Source: Thauera butanivorans NBRC 103042 (lineage in GTDB: Bacteria; Pseudomonadota; Gammaproteobacteria; Burkholderiales; Rhodocyclaceae). From it: a DNA stretch of 33,613 nt. The stretch's first letter is position 1, and the number at the start of each line of letters is the position of its first letter. The stretch spans positions 1 to 33,613 of the forward strand of contig NZ_BCUG01000057.1 in assembly GCF_001591165.1 (NCBI RefSeq), read 5' to 3'. The notes under the pieces are model-generated. The model saw nothing but the letters and a program-made list of their open reading frames with translations. It did not search any database and was not told the DNA's origin. The translations under genes were made by a program, and so were the position numbers. Of the stretch, positions 15,852-24,672 are shown in pieces.

Positions 15852-17678
15852 TCACTCCACCGTCACCGACTTCGCCAGGTTCCTCGGCTTGTCCACATCG
15901 GTCCCCTTGACCAGCGCCGCGTGGTAGGACAGCAGTTGCAGCGGGATCACGTGCAGCACCGGCGACAGCATGCCGTAGTGCTCGGGCATGTGCAGGATGT
16001 GCACGCCTTCGGACTCGGGGATTTCGCTGCCTGCGTCGGCGAAGACGTAGAGCTCGCCGCCGCGGGCGCGGACTTCCTGCAGGTTGGACTTGAGCTTTTC
16101 CAGCAGTTCGTCGGCCGGCGACACGGCGATGACCGGCATGTCCTTGTCCACCAGCGCCAGCGGGCCGTGCTTGAGTTCGCCGGCGGCGTAGGCTTCGGCG
16201 TGGATGTAGGAGATTTCCTTGAGCTTGAGCGCGCCTTCCATCGCGATCGGCCAGTGGCTGCCGCGGCCGAGGAAGAGCGCGTGCTCCTTGCCGGCGAAAC
16301 GCTGCGCCCACTTCTCGATCTCGGGCTCGAGCTCCAGTACTTTCTGCACGGCGACCGGCAGGTGGCGCAGCGCGGCCAGGTGGCGCTCCTCGTCGGCTTC
16401 GGTCAGGCGGCCGTTGATCTTGGCGAGCGCCAGCGTCAGCAGCGCGAAGGCGGCGAGCTGGGTGGTGAAGGCCTTGGTGGAGGCGACGCCGATCTCGGGG
16501 CCGGCGCGGGTGATGAAGCGCAGCGCGGTTTCGCGCACGATGGCGGATTCGGGCACGTTGCAGATCGCCAGCGTGCGCTCCATGCCGAGCGACTTGGCGT
16601 GCTTGAGCGCGGCCAGGGTGTCGGCGGTCTCGCCCGACTGCGAGATGACGACGACCAGGGTGTCGCGGTCGGGCACCGATTCGCGGTAGCGGTATTCGCT
16701 GGCGATCTCGACCGTCACCGGCAGCCTGGCGATGGCTTCGATCCAGTAGCGCGCCACCAGCCCGGCGTGGTAGCTGGTGCCGCAGGCCAGCACCAGCACG
16801 CGGCGCACGCCGTCGAAGACTTCGGGCGCGCGCGCGCCGAAATGCTGGGACGCGACCCCTCCGCCGCCGGTGATCATTTCCAGCGTGTTGCCCAGCGCCT
16901 GCGGTTGCTCGAAGATTTCCTTCTGCATGTAGTGGCGGAACTGGCCCAGTTCGACCGCGTCGGCGGACAGGCTGGACAGATGCACTTCGCGCTCGACCGG
17001 GGTGCCGTCGGCGAGCACGACGCGGTAGCCGTCGCGGCGCAGTTCGGCCAGGTCGCCGTCTTCCAGGTACACGACCTTGCGCGTGACCTGCAGCAGCGCG
17101 GCGGTGTCGGACGCGGCATACATGCCGTCGTCCGCCACGCCCAGCAGCAGCGGCGAGCCGCGGCGGGCGACGATGGCGCGGAAGGGATCGGCTTCGGCCA
17201 GCACGCCGATGGCGTAGGCGCCGACGAGTTCGTTGGTCGCCAGCCGCACCGCCTCGAACAGGTCGGGCACGCCCTGCAGCTTGCTGTGGATCAGGTGGGC
17301 GATGGCTTCGGTGTCGGTATCGGAGGTGAACACGTAGCCGCGCGCCTGCAGTTCGGCCTTGATGCTCTCGAAGTTCTCGATGATGCCGTTATGCACCACC
17401 GCCAGGCCGCCCGAGATGTGCGGGTGGGCGTTGCGCTCGGACGGCACGCCATGGGTGGCCCAGCGGGTATGGGCGATGCCGGTGGTGGCGGAAAGCTTGC
17501 TGGCGTCGGCCAGCGCGGCGAGTTCGGCGACGCGGCCGGCCGAGCGCAGGCGGGTCAGTTCGCCCGCCAGCACGGCGAGGCCGGCGGAATCGTAGCCGCG
17601 GTATTCGAGCTTGCGCAGACCTTCCAGCAGGACGGGAACGACGTTGTTCGTTGCAATGGCGGTGACGATGCCACACAT
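15852..17678 (-). CDS. glmS: Glutamine--fructose-6-phosphate aminotransferase (isomerizing)
   Basis: 608 aa, full length. It makes glucosamine-6-phosphate from fructose-6-phosphate and glutamine, the first committed step to UDP-GlcNAc. The class II glutaminase domain covers residues 2-220 and starts MCGIVTAIA, with Cys2 becoming the N-terminal nucleophile. [16 protein letters not shown] is a family hallmark. Two SIS sugar-isomerase domains follow (about 280-420 and 455-590), and the C-terminus is [13 protein letters not shown]. The ATG 17678 follows AAGGAAG. It lies 52 bp after glmU in the same direction. There is no glmS ribozyme, as expected outside Firmicutes. Confidence 0.97.
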   Translation of the reverse strand: MCGIVTAIATNNVVPVLLEGLRKLEYRGYDSAGLAVLAGELTRLRSAGRVAELAALADASKLSATTGIAHTRWATHGVPSERNAHPHISGGLAVVHNGIIENFESIKAELQARGYVFTSDTDTEAIAHLIHSKLQGVPDLFEAVRLATNELVGAYAIGVLAEADPFRAIVARRGSPLLLGVADDGMYAASDTAALLQVTRKVVYLEDGDLAELRRDGYRVVLADGTPVEREVHLSSLSADAVELGQFRHYMQKEIFEQPQALGNTLEMITGGGGVASQHFGARAPEVFDGVRRVLVLACGTSYHAGLVARYWIEAIARLPVTVEIASEYRYRESVPDRDTLVVVISQSGETADTLAALKHAKSLGMERTLAICNVPESAIVRETALRFITRAGPEIGVASTKAFTTQLAAFALLTLALAKINGRLTEADEERHLAALRHLPVAVQKVLELEPEIEKWAQRFAGKEHALFLGRGSHWPIAMEGALKLKEISYIHAEAYAAGELKHGPLALVDKDMPVIAVSPADELLEKLKSNLQEVRARGGELYVFADAGSEIPESEGVHILHMPEHYGMLSPVLHVIPLQLLSYHAALVKGTDVDKPRNLAKSVTVE

Positions 17679-17730
17679 GGCGAGACTTCCTTGAAAGTGT
17701 GATTCGTTGGCGTCGGCGGCGAGCAGGCGC

Positions 17731-19092
17731 TCAGCGCGGCTGCTTGACCGGGCGCTTCCAGTTGGCGAGGCTGAGCTGCCGGACGCGGGTGACGGTGAGC
17801 TGCTCCGGCGGCGCATCCTTGGTCAGCGTGGTGCCGGCGCCCAGCGTGGCGCCGCGGCCGACGCGCACCGGCGCGACGAGTTGGGTGTCGGAGCCGATGA
17901 AGACTTCGTCCTCGATGATGGTGCGGTGCTTGTTGGCGCCGTCGTAGTTGCAGGTGATGGTGCCGGCGCCGATGTTGACCTTGCTGCCGACGTCGGCGTC
18001 GCCGACGTAGGCCAGGTGATTGGCCTTGGAGTGGTCGGCGATGACGCTGTTCTTGATCTCGACGAAATTGCCCAGATGCACGTCGCTGCCGAGCACGGTA
18101 CCCGGGCGGGTGCGGGCGTAGGGGCCGATCACGCAGGCCTGGCCCATCGTGGTGCTGTCGACGTGGCTGAAGGCTTCGATGCGCGAACCTGCGCCGATGC
18201 GCGCGTTGCGGATCACGCAGTTGGGGCCGATGCGGACCTTGTCGCCCAGTTCCACCGTGCCTTCGAACACGCAATTGGCGTCGATCTCGACGTCGCGGCC
18301 GATGCTCAGGCTGCCGCGCACGTCGATGCGCGCGGGATCGATCAGCGTCGCCCCCTCTTCCATCAGGCGGCGGGCGATGTTGCCCTGGTGGAGGCGCTCC
18401 AGTTCGGCGAGCTGCATCTTGTTATTGACGCCCAGCGTCTCGGCGAAGGCGTCGGGCTGCTCGCTGACGACTTCGACGCCGTCGGCCACGGCCAGGCCGA
18501 TGATGTCGGTGAGGTAGTACTCGCCCTGGGCGTTGTCGTTGCCGATGCGGCCGAGCCAGCCGCGCAGCCGGGCGACCGGCGCCACCAGGATGCCGGTGTT
18601 GACTTCCTGCACCTTGCGCTCTTCGTCGCTGGCGTCCTTTTCCTCGACGATGCGGGTGATGCGGCCGGCGCCGTCGCGCAGGATGCGTCCATAGCCGGTG
18701 GGATCGTCCATCTTCACCGTCAGCAGCGCCAGGCGCTCGCCACCGGCAGCGGCGGCCAGGCGGCGCAGCGTGGGCACGCCGATCAGCGGCACGTCGCCAT
18801 ACAGCACCAGCGCCATGTCGCCGTCGCTCAGGTGCGGCAGCGCTTGCTGCACTGCATGGCCGGTGCCGAGCTGGGGCTGCTGCCGCGCCCAGGCCAGGTC
18901 GGGAGCGTCGAGGTGTTCGCGCACCGCTTCACCGCCGTGGCCATAGACCACGCAGATGCGCCGGGCATCGAGCGTACGGGCGGCATCGAGCACGTGGGCG
19001 AGCATCGGCTTGCCGGCGATGGGTTGCAGAACCTTGGGCAGAACCGAGCGCATGCGCTTGCCCTGGCCGGCGGCGAGAACGACGACTTCCAT
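17731..19092 (-). CDS. glmU: Bifunctional GlmU: glucosamine-1-phosphate acetyltransferase / GlcNAc-1-phosphate uridyltransferase
   Basis: 453 aa, standard length. The N-terminal pyrophosphorylase domain has the signature [20 protein letters not shown] and the metal-binding VLYGDVPLI. The C-terminal half is a left-handed beta-helix of hexapeptide repeats (for example [20 protein letters not shown]) with acetyltransferase residues in [20 protein letters not shown]. It produces UDP-GlcNAc for peptidoglycan and lipopolysaccharide. I chose ATG 19092, which has GGAAGA upstream and matches the family start MEVVVLAAG. The longer reading to 19224 is upstream sequence. It forms a glmU-glmS operon. Confidence 0.97.
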   Translation of the reverse strand: MEVVVLAAGQGKRMRSVLPKVLQPIAGKPMLAHVLDAARTLDARRICVVYGHGGEAVREHLDAPDLAWARQQPQLGTGHAVQQALPHLSDGDMALVLYGDVPLIGVPTLRRLAAAAGGERLALLTVKMDDPTGYGRILRDGAGRITRIVEEKDASDEERKVQEVNTGILVAPVARLRGWLGRIGNDNAQGEYYLTDIIGLAVADGVEVVSEQPDAFAETLGVNNKMQLAELERLHQGNIARRLMEEGATLIDPARIDVRGSLSIGRDVEIDANCVFEGTVELGDKVRIGPNCVIRNARIGAGSRIEAFSHVDSTTMGQACVIGPYARTRPGTVLGSDVHLGNFVEIKNSVIADHSKANHLAYVGDADVGSKVNIGAGTITCNYDGANKHRTIIEDEVFIGSDTQLVAPVRVGRGATLGAGTTLTKDAPPEQLTVTRVRQLSLANWKRPVKQPR

Positions 19093-19125
19093 GGAAATCT
19101 TCCAGCAGATTGACGAGTGGCGCGG

Positions 19126-19134
19126 AGTGTACCA
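19126..19134 (-). promoter_or_regulatory. Candidate extended -10 promoter of glmUS
   Basis: The minus strand reads TGGTACACT, an extended -10 (TGn plus TACACT, 4 of 6), placed about 34 bp before the glmU ATG. No good -35 box is seen, which extended -10 promoters can tolerate. Confidence 0.35.
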
Positions 19135-19314
19135 CCGCGGCACAGCATGAAATGTGAGCGAATGCATGGCGGATGCGTGAAAACGGCGGCGTTTTTCCAG
19201 CAAATCCCGCACAGATTGACGCATTGCACAAATGCGGCGCTTTTCCGCTTATATTCGTCACGGGCAGCGGCTAGAATTGCATGTTGCACTGCACACACAA
19301 ATCAGGGATCCGCC

Positions 19315-20718
19315 ATGGAACATTCCGACACCCAGTTCATACAGAACCGCACCTTCGACGAGATCCAGGTCGGGGACTTCGCCCAGCTGGTGCGTACCCT
19401 GCGCCCGGAAGACATCCATCTGTTCGCCGCCATGTCGGGCGACGTCAACCCGACCCACGTCGACGTCGAGTACGCCCGTTCCAGCCAGTTCCGTGAAGTG
19501 GTCGGCCACAGCATGTGGGGCAGCACGCTGATCTCGACCGTGCTCGGCACCGAATTCCCCGGCCCGGGCACGGTGTACGTTTCGCAGGGACTCAACTTCT
19601 GGCGCCCGATCACGATCGGCGACACGCTGACGATCACCGTCACCTGCAAGGAAAAGTTCGAGCACAACCACCACATCATCTTCGACTGCCTGGCGGTCAA
19701 CCAGGACGGCCTGAAGGTCATCGACGGCATCGCCGAAGTCATGGCGCCGACGCAGAAGATCAAGCGCGCGCGCATCGTGCTGCCCGAAGTCACGATCTCC
19801 GACCGCGAACTGCGCTACCGCCACCTGCTGTCGGTGTCGGCCGGCCTGTCGCCGATCCCGATCGCGGTGACGCATCCCTGCGACAAGGAATCGCTGTCCG
19901 GCCCGGTGCAGGCGGCCAGGGCCGGCCTGGTCGATCCGATCCTGGTCGGCCCCGAGAACAAGATCCGCGCCGTGGCCGAAGAACACGGCATCGACATCAA
20001 GGGCTTCCGCATCGTCGATACCGAGCACAGCCACGCCTCGGCTGCCACCGCGGTCGCGATGTGCCGCGATGGCGAGGCCGAAGCCCTGATGAAGGGCTCG
20101 CTGCACACCGACGAGATGATGAGCCAGGTGGTCAAGAACCTGCGCACCGGCCGCCGCATCAGCCACGTCTTCCTCGCCGACGTGCCGACCTACCCGCACC
20201 CGCTGATGATCACCGACGCCGCCGTGATCATCGAGCCGACGCTGGAGGACAAGGTCGACATCATCCAGAATGCGATCGAGCTGGCCCACATGCTCGGCCT
20301 GCCCGAACCCAAGGTCGCGATCCTGTCGGCGGTGGAGACCGTCACCTCCAAGATCCGCTCCACCCTCGAAGCGGCCGCGCTGTGCAAGATGGCCGACCGC
20401 GGCCAGATCAAGGGCGGCCTGCTCGACGGCCCGCTCGCCTTCGACAACGCGGTGTCGCTGGTCGCGGCCAAGACCAAGGGCATCAAGTCGGTCGTCGCCG
20501 GCAATGCCGACATCCTGGTGGTGCCCGACCTCGAATCCGGCAACATGGTCGCCAAGCAGCTCGAATATCTCGCCAACGCGCTGATGGCCGGCGTGGTGCT
20601 GGGCGCGCGCGTGCCCATCGTGCTGACCAGCCGTGCCGACACCGCCGAAACCCGCGCCGCCTCGTGCGCCGTGGTCCAATTGATGGTGCACAAGAAGCGG
20701 GAGATGCTGAAAGCATGA
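19315..20718 (+). CDS. Bifunctional MaoC-type enoyl-CoA hydratase / phosphate acyltransferase fusion
   Basis: 467 aa with two domains. Residues 10-150 form a MaoC/(R)-specific enoyl-CoA hydratase hot-dog domain, with the hydratase motif FAAMSGDVNPTHVDVEYAR (catalytic Asp and His) and VVGHSMWGSTLIS. Residues 170-465 are a phosphotransacetylase/phosphotransbutyrylase domain (LMKGSLHTDEMMSQVV, GGLLDGPLAFDNAVS, and near the end LGARVPIVLTSRAD). The first half would hydrate trans-2-enoyl-CoA to (R)-3-hydroxyacyl-CoA. The second swaps CoA for phosphate. The ATG 19315 follows AGGGA. It overlaps ackA by ATGA, so acyl-phosphate can pass to the kinase. The real acyl substrate (acetyl, butyryl or 3-hydroxybutyryl) cannot be decided here. 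Confidence 0.92.
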   Translation: MEHSDTQFIQNRTFDEIQVGDFAQLVRTLRPEDIHLFAAMSGDVNPTHVDVEYARSSQFREVVGHSMWGSTLISTVLGTEFPGPGTVYVSQGLNFWRPITIGDTLTITVTCKEKFEHNHHIIFDCLAVNQDGLKVIDGIAEVMAPTQKIKRARIVLPEVTISDRELRYRHLLSVSAGLSPIPIAVTHPCDKESLSGPVQAARAGLVDPILVGPENKIRAVAEEHGIDIKGFRIVDTEHSHASAATAVAMCRDGEAEALMKGSLHTDEMMSQVVKNLRTGRRISHVFLADVPTYPHPLMITDAAVIIEPTLEDKVDIIQNAIELAHMLGLPEPKVAILSAVETVTSKIRSTLEAAALCKMADRGQIKGGLLDGPLAFDNAVSLVAAKTKGIKSVVAGNADILVVPDLESGNMVAKQLEYLANALMAGVVLGARVPIVLTSRADTAETRAASCAVVQLMVHKKREMLKA

Positions 20719-21899
20719 AAGCCGTCCTCGTCCTCAATGCGGGCTCCAGCAGCCTGAAGTTCGCGCTCTACGCCATCAACGGCGAAGTCGCCGCGGCACC
20801 GGCCGTCTCCGGCCAGGTCGAAGGCATCGGCGCCACGCCCGAAATCACGCTGAAGACGGCCGACGGCCAGCGCATCCAGGAAGCGGTGAATGCCACGGGC
20901 AGCCAGGGCGAACAGCACCGCGACGCCCTCGACCACGTCTTCAAGCTGCTGGCGGCGCACAACCCCAGCCTCGAAATCGTTGCCGCCGGCCACCGCATCG
21001 TGCATGGCGGCGACCGCTACAGCGCGCCGGTGGTGCTGAACGCCGAGCTGATCGACGAACTGGAAGACTTCATCCCGCTCGCGCCGCTGCACCAGCCGCA
21101 CAACCTGCGGGCGGTGCATGCGGTGACGGCGCTGATGCCGTCCATTCCGCAGGTGGGCTGCTTCGACACCGCCTTCCACCGCACCCAGCCCGCCATCGCC
21201 CAGGCTTTCGCGCTGCCGCGCCGGCTGACCCAGGGCGGCATCAAGCGCTACGGCTTCCACGGCCTGTCCTACGACTACGTCTCCCGCCAGTTGCCGGAAA
21301 TCATCGGCGAGCGTGCCAAGGGCGCGGTCGTCGTCGCCCACCTCGGCAACGGCGCCTCGATGACGGCACTGCGCGACGGCAAGAGCGTGGCGTCGACGAT
21401 GGGCTTCACCGCCGTCGATGGCCTGATGATGGGGACGCGCACCGGCAGCATCGACCCCGGCGTGCTGCTCTACCTGATGGAAGAAAAAGGCATGGACGCG
21501 CGCGCGCTGACCCGCCTGCTGTACAAGGAATCGGGCCTGCTCGGCGTCTCCGGCATCAGCCAGGACATGCGCACCCTGCTCGCCGCCGACGCCCCGGAGG
21601 CGAAGGAAGCGGTGGACCTGTTCTGCTACCGCATCGCCCGCGAACTCGGCTCGCTGGCGGCAGCGGCCGGTGGGCTGGACGCGCTGGTGTTCACCGGCGG
21701 CATCGGCGAGCACGCCGCACCGGTACGCCAGAAGGTGGCCGAACTGGCGGCCTGGATGGGCGTGAAGATCGACGCCGCGGCCAATGCCGACCATGCCCGC
21801 CGCATCGATGCCGCCGACAGCCGCGTCGCCGTGGCGGTGGTGCCGACCAACGAGGAGCGCATGATCGCGCGCTACACGGCCGAAGCGCTGGGGCTGTGA
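20715..21899 (+). CDS. ackA: Acetate kinase
   Basis: 394 aa, full length. It interconverts acetyl-phosphate plus ADP with acetate plus ATP. Family motifs are VLVLNAGSSSLKFALYA at the N-terminus, GHRIVHGGDRYSAPVVL, FDTAFHRTQPAIA, IKRYGFHGLSYDYVSRQLPE, VVAHLGNGASMTA, TGSIDPGVLLYLMEEKG and FTGGIGEHAAPVRQKV. Catalytic Asp, His and Arg residues lie in these conserved stretches. The start overlaps the stop of the hydratase/Pta fusion (ATGA), giving a Pta-AckA pair. It can also activate acetate formed by malonate decarboxylase upstream, which is inference. Confidence 0.96.
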   Translation: MKAVLVLNAGSSSLKFALYAINGEVAAAPAVSGQVEGIGATPEITLKTADGQRIQEAVNATGSQGEQHRDALDHVFKLLAAHNPSLEIVAAGHRIVHGGDRYSAPVVLNAELIDELEDFIPLAPLHQPHNLRAVHAVTALMPSIPQVGCFDTAFHRTQPAIAQAFALPRRLTQGGIKRYGFHGLSYDYVSRQLPEIIGERAKGAVVVAHLGNGASMTALRDGKSVASTMGFTAVDGLMMGTRTGSIDPGVLLYLMEEKGMDARALTRLLYKESGLLGVSGISQDMRTLLAADAPEAKEAVDLFCYRIARELGSLAAAAGGLDALVFTGGIGEHAAPVRQKVAELAAWMGVKIDAAANADHARRIDAADSRVAVAVVPTNEERMIARYTAEALGL

Positions 21900-21950
21900 T
21901 CTCGGCGCGGGCGCCCAATACTGTTCGTTCAAGCTGGCGCTTCTTTTCAC

Positions 21951-22007
21951 CGTAGGAGCGGCTTCAGCCGCGAAAGGTGACTGTTCGCGGCTGAAGCCGC
22001 TCCTACG
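21951..22007. repeat. REPIN-like pair of inverted REP sequences
   Basis: Two perfectly complementary 24-bp arms (21951-21974 and 21984-22007) flank a 9-bp loop. Each arm starts CGTAGGAGCGGCTTCAGCC. This GTAGGAGCGGCTTCAGCCGCGA form is a familiar REP type in Pseudomonas, Xanthomonas and Rhodocyclales. Opposed pairs move as REPINs under a RAYT transposase encoded elsewhere. It sits 51 bp after the ackA stop and may protect the message end or help stop transcription. No T-run follows. Confidence 0.82.
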
Positions 22008-22160
22008 CCAAGAGGGAATCTCCCAAGTGAACAGCATTGGCGCGGGCACGGCCTGCCCGGCCGCCCGGCGGGGCGGGGTCGTCCTGGAGGCTACCCCCCG
22101 GGGCTACCCGCCTGGGGTTCTCCCGCCTTGAAGGGCTTTTCCGCCGGATGCTAATGTCCT

Positions 22161-22180
22161 TGCTCCAGCACGATGGAGCA
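22161..22180 (+). promoter_or_regulatory. Hairpin that includes the ggt ribosome binding site
   Basis: TGCTCCA (22161-22167) and TGGAGCA (22174-22180) are perfect arms around a 6-base loop. The right arm contains GGAG, the only good ribosome binding site of ggt, 7 bases before its ATG. Folding would hide the site, so translational control is possible. Confidence 0.45.
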
Positions 22181-22185
22181 AGACC

Positions 22186-23928
22186 ATGATTCCCGCCCGC
22201 AAGCTTCTCGCCACCGCCCTGATGATGGCCGCCTTCGGCGCCTGGGCAAAACAGGCTGTCGACACCGGCCACGGCGGCGCCGTCGCCACCATCTCGCACC
22301 ACGCCAGCCTGGCGGCGATGGAAATCCTCGATGCCGGCGGCAACGCCATCGACGCCGCGGTCGCCGCCGCCGCCACGCTCGGCGTCACCGACCCCTTCAG
22401 CTGCGGCATCGGCGGCGGCGGCTTCATGCTGATCTACTCGGCGCGGGACAAGCGCGTGATCGCGCTCGACCACCGCGAAACGGCCCCCGCCCGCTTCCAT
22501 CCCGAGGTCTTCCTGAATGCCGACGGCAGCGAAATGGAATGGGCGGCCGCGGTCCCCAACGGCCTGTCGGTCGGCGTGCCCGGCACCGTGCGCGGCTGGC
22601 ACGACGCGCTGGCGCGCTACGGCACGATGGACTTCGGGCAAGTGCTCGCACCGGCGATCCGCGTCGCCGAGCAAGGCTTCGCCATCGACGACAACTTCCA
22701 CCACCTCAACAAGGGCAACGAGGCGAAGTTCGCACGCTTTTCCAGCACCGCCGCGCTCTATCTGAAGGACGGCAGGGCGCTGCCGGTCGGCACCCATTTC
22801 CGCAATCCGGACCTGGCGCAGACCTACCGCGACATCGCCCGCGGCGGCGTCAAAGCCTTCTACGAAGGGCCGATCGGCGCCAGCATCGTCGCCGCGGTCA
22901 ACTACCCGCCGGCCAATCCGGGCGTCAGCGTCATTCCCGGCCACCTCGACATGGCCGACCTCGCCGACTACGAAGCCCGCGTCCGCCAGCCGATCCGCTC
23001 CAGCTATCGCGGCTACGAGATCCACGGCATGCCGACGCCGTCCAGCGGCGGCATCGCCATCGCCCAGGCGCTGAACATGCTGGAGACCTTCGACCTCTCC
23101 CGCCTGCCGCGCGCCGAAGTCGAGCACCTCTACCTCGAAGCCTCGCGCCTGGCTTTTGCCGACCGCAATGCCTACGTCGCCGACGAGGCCTTCATCGACG
23201 TCCCGCGCGACGGCCTGCTGTCCAGGGACTATGCGCGTGAACGCGCCAGGGCCATCGGCGCCGCTGCCGCGGCGGGCAAGGTCGAGGCAGGCGATCCCTA
23301 CGCGTTCCAGCACGACCTGTCGGTGCCGCTGCGTCCGGCGCCACAGCCGCTCGCGCACGAGTCGATGCACACCACCCACCTCACGGTGTCCGACCGCGAA
23401 GGCAACGTCGTCGCCTACACCTTCACCATCGAATCCTGGGGCGGCAGCGGCATCGTGGTGCCGGGGCGCGGCTTCATCCTCAACAACGAGATGACCGACT
23501 TCGACTTCAGCGGCCCGCACCCCAACGTGCCCGAAGCCCACAAGCGGCCACGCTCCAGCATGAGCCCGACCATCGTGCTGAAGGACGGCACCCCCGCCTT
23601 CACCATCGGCTCGCCCGGCGGCTCGACCATCATCACCACCGTGCTGCAGACCATCGTCAATCACGTCGATCTCGGCATGAGCCTGGCCGACGCGCTCGCC
23701 GCGCCGCGCATGAGCCAGCGCAATGCCGACACCACCGAAGTCGAGACGCTGCTGAACTTCCCCGGCAGCGCACAGGCCGGGGCACTGGAAGCGAAAGGCC
23801 ATGCATGGCGCGAAACCGATCAGATCGGCGCCGCCAGCGGCATCCGCTTCAATGCCGACGGCACCGTCACCGCCGTCAGCGAGCCGCTGCGCCACGGCGG
23901 CGGCAGCGCCATCGTGCAGAAACAGTAA
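22186..23928 (+). CDS. ggt: Gamma-glutamyltranspeptidase (glutathione hydrolase), periplasmic
   Basis: 580 aa precursor with a signal peptide (LLATALMMAAFGAWA, cleavage near residue 21). It hydrolyses glutathione and other gamma-glutamyl compounds or moves the gamma-glutamyl group to amino acids. The proenzyme cleaves itself before the nucleophile Thr396 in MHTTHLTVSD, giving large and small subunits. Other signatures are GGNAIDAAVAAAATLGVTDP, the SCGIGGGGF loop, and in the small subunit RPRSSMSPTIVLKDG and GSPGGSTIITTVLQ. The length is normal. It ends 1 bp before the stop of the convergent LysE gene. A role in scavenging extracellular peptides for amino acids fits the exporter/regulator neighbours only loosely. 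Confidence 0.95.
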   Translation: MIPARKLLATALMMAAFGAWAKQAVDTGHGGAVATISHHASLAAMEILDAGGNAIDAAVAAAATLGVTDPFSCGIGGGGFMLIYSARDKRVIALDHRETAPARFHPEVFLNADGSEMEWAAAVPNGLSVGVPGTVRGWHDALARYGTMDFGQVLAPAIRVAEQGFAIDDNFHHLNKGNEAKFARFSSTAALYLKDGRALPVGTHFRNPDLAQTYRDIARGGVKAFYEGPIGASIVAAVNYPPANPGVSVIPGHLDMADLADYEARVRQPIRSSYRGYEIHGMPTPSSGGIAIAQALNMLETFDLSRLPRAEVEHLYLEASRLAFADRNAYVADEAFIDVPRDGLLSRDYARERARAIGAAAAAGKVEAGDPYAFQHDLSVPLRPAPQPLAHESMHTTHLTVSDREGNVVAYTFTIESWGGSGIVVPGRGFILNNEMTDFDFSGPHPNVPEAHKRPRSSMSPTIVLKDGTPAFTIGSPGGSTIITTVLQTIVNHVDLGMSLADALAAPRMSQRNADTTEVETLLNFPGSAQAGALEAKGHAWRETDQIGAASGIRFNADGTVTAVSEPLRHGGGSAIVQKQ

Positions 23929-23929
23929 G

Positions 23930-24532
23930 TCAGGCGAACAGGCCGGCCTCGTCCGCGGCTATCCATGCCGCGGTCGCGGCGAGCAGCACCGCCATCGTGC
24001 AATTGAAGCTGCGCAGCGCCGCCGGCCCTTGCAGCCATTCGCGCAGGCGCGCGCCCGCCACCGCCCACAGCGCGATGCAGGGCAGATTGACCACCAGGCA
24101 GACCAGTGCCAGCCCGGCCGCCGCCTGCCAGCCCGCGTTCGGCGGCAGGAACAGGATCGCGGCATTGAGCACCATCATCCAGGCTTTCGGATTGACCCAC
24201 TGGAACATCGCCGCGCCCAGGAAACCCAGCGGCCTTGCCCGTCCGCCGCGGCCCGGCTGGCCGGCGCGGGCCTGGCGCAAGGCCAGCCACAGCAGGTAGC
24301 CGCAGCCCACCGCCACCAGCGGCGGCCGCAGCGCATCGAACCAGGCCATGGCCCAGGCCAGGCCGCTGGCGACGATCAGCATCTGCAGGCTGCTGCCGAC
24401 GCTGACGCCGAGCATGTGCGGCAGCGTGCGGCGAAAGCCGAAGTTCACCCCGCTGGCGGCGAGCATGATGTTGTTCGGCCCCGGCGTCACCGACATCGTG
24501 GCCACGTAGGTCATCAGCGGCAGGTCGAGCAT
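23930..24532 (-). CDS. LysE/RhtB-family amino acid exporter
   Basis: 200 aa with about six membrane helices. The family motif SVTPGPNNIMLAASGVNFG is at residues 14-32, followed by GFRRTLPHMLGVSVG and the conserved AAMFQWVNPKAWMMVLNA in the middle. LysE/RhtB proteins export amino acids and related metabolites by proton-motive force. It is divergent from a MocR regulator whose likely sites lie in the shared 134-bp intergenic region, so that regulator probably controls it in response to an amino acid or pyridoxal derivative. The substrate is not predictable. Confidence 0.9.
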   Translation of the reverse strand: MLDLPLMTYVATMSVTPGPNNIMLAASGVNFGFRRTLPHMLGVSVGSSLQMLIVASGLAWAMAWFDALRPPLVAVGCGYLLWLALRQARAGQPGRGGRARPLGFLGAAMFQWVNPKAWMMVLNAAILFLPPNAGWQAAAGLALVCLVVNLPCIALWAVAGARLREWLQGPAALRSFNCTMAVLLAATAAWIAADEAGLFA

Positions 24533-24583
24533 GGTGTTCTCCTGATGGGCATCGAGGAAGAACTATACGAATCGGCGCCTCAC

Positions 24584-24672
24584 GGTTACAGATCCAGGAA
24601 AATGGATTTATAGTGGTCACAGATGATTTTCTTCATTAGCTGTATCCATCGAAGGCAGCGTGTACTGTGACC
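24584..24672. promoter_or_regulatory. Repeated half-sites for the MocR regulator, overlapping divergent promoters
   Basis: GGTTACAGAT (24584-24593) and GGTCACAGAT (24615-24624) are near-identical direct repeats 31 bp apart, about three helical turns. CTGTGACC (24665-24672), the exact inverse of GGTCACAG, covers the regulator's GTG start. Between the first two lies TATAGT (24609-24614), a plausible -10 box for the plus-strand gene with GTTACA as -35 (18-bp spacer). TATAAA on the minus strand (24612-24607) is a plausible -10 box for the exporter. Spaced direct repeats are typical MocR targets. Confidence 0.55.

Noticed and set aside
15921-17702. Open frame of 593 codons on the plus strand
   Set aside because: It is antisense to glmS and has a shadow composition rich in Gln, Gly and His.
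22003-23895. Open frame of 630 codons on the minus strand
   Set aside because: It is antisense to ggt, whose motifs are complete. The composition is low-complexity and no motif is recognisable.
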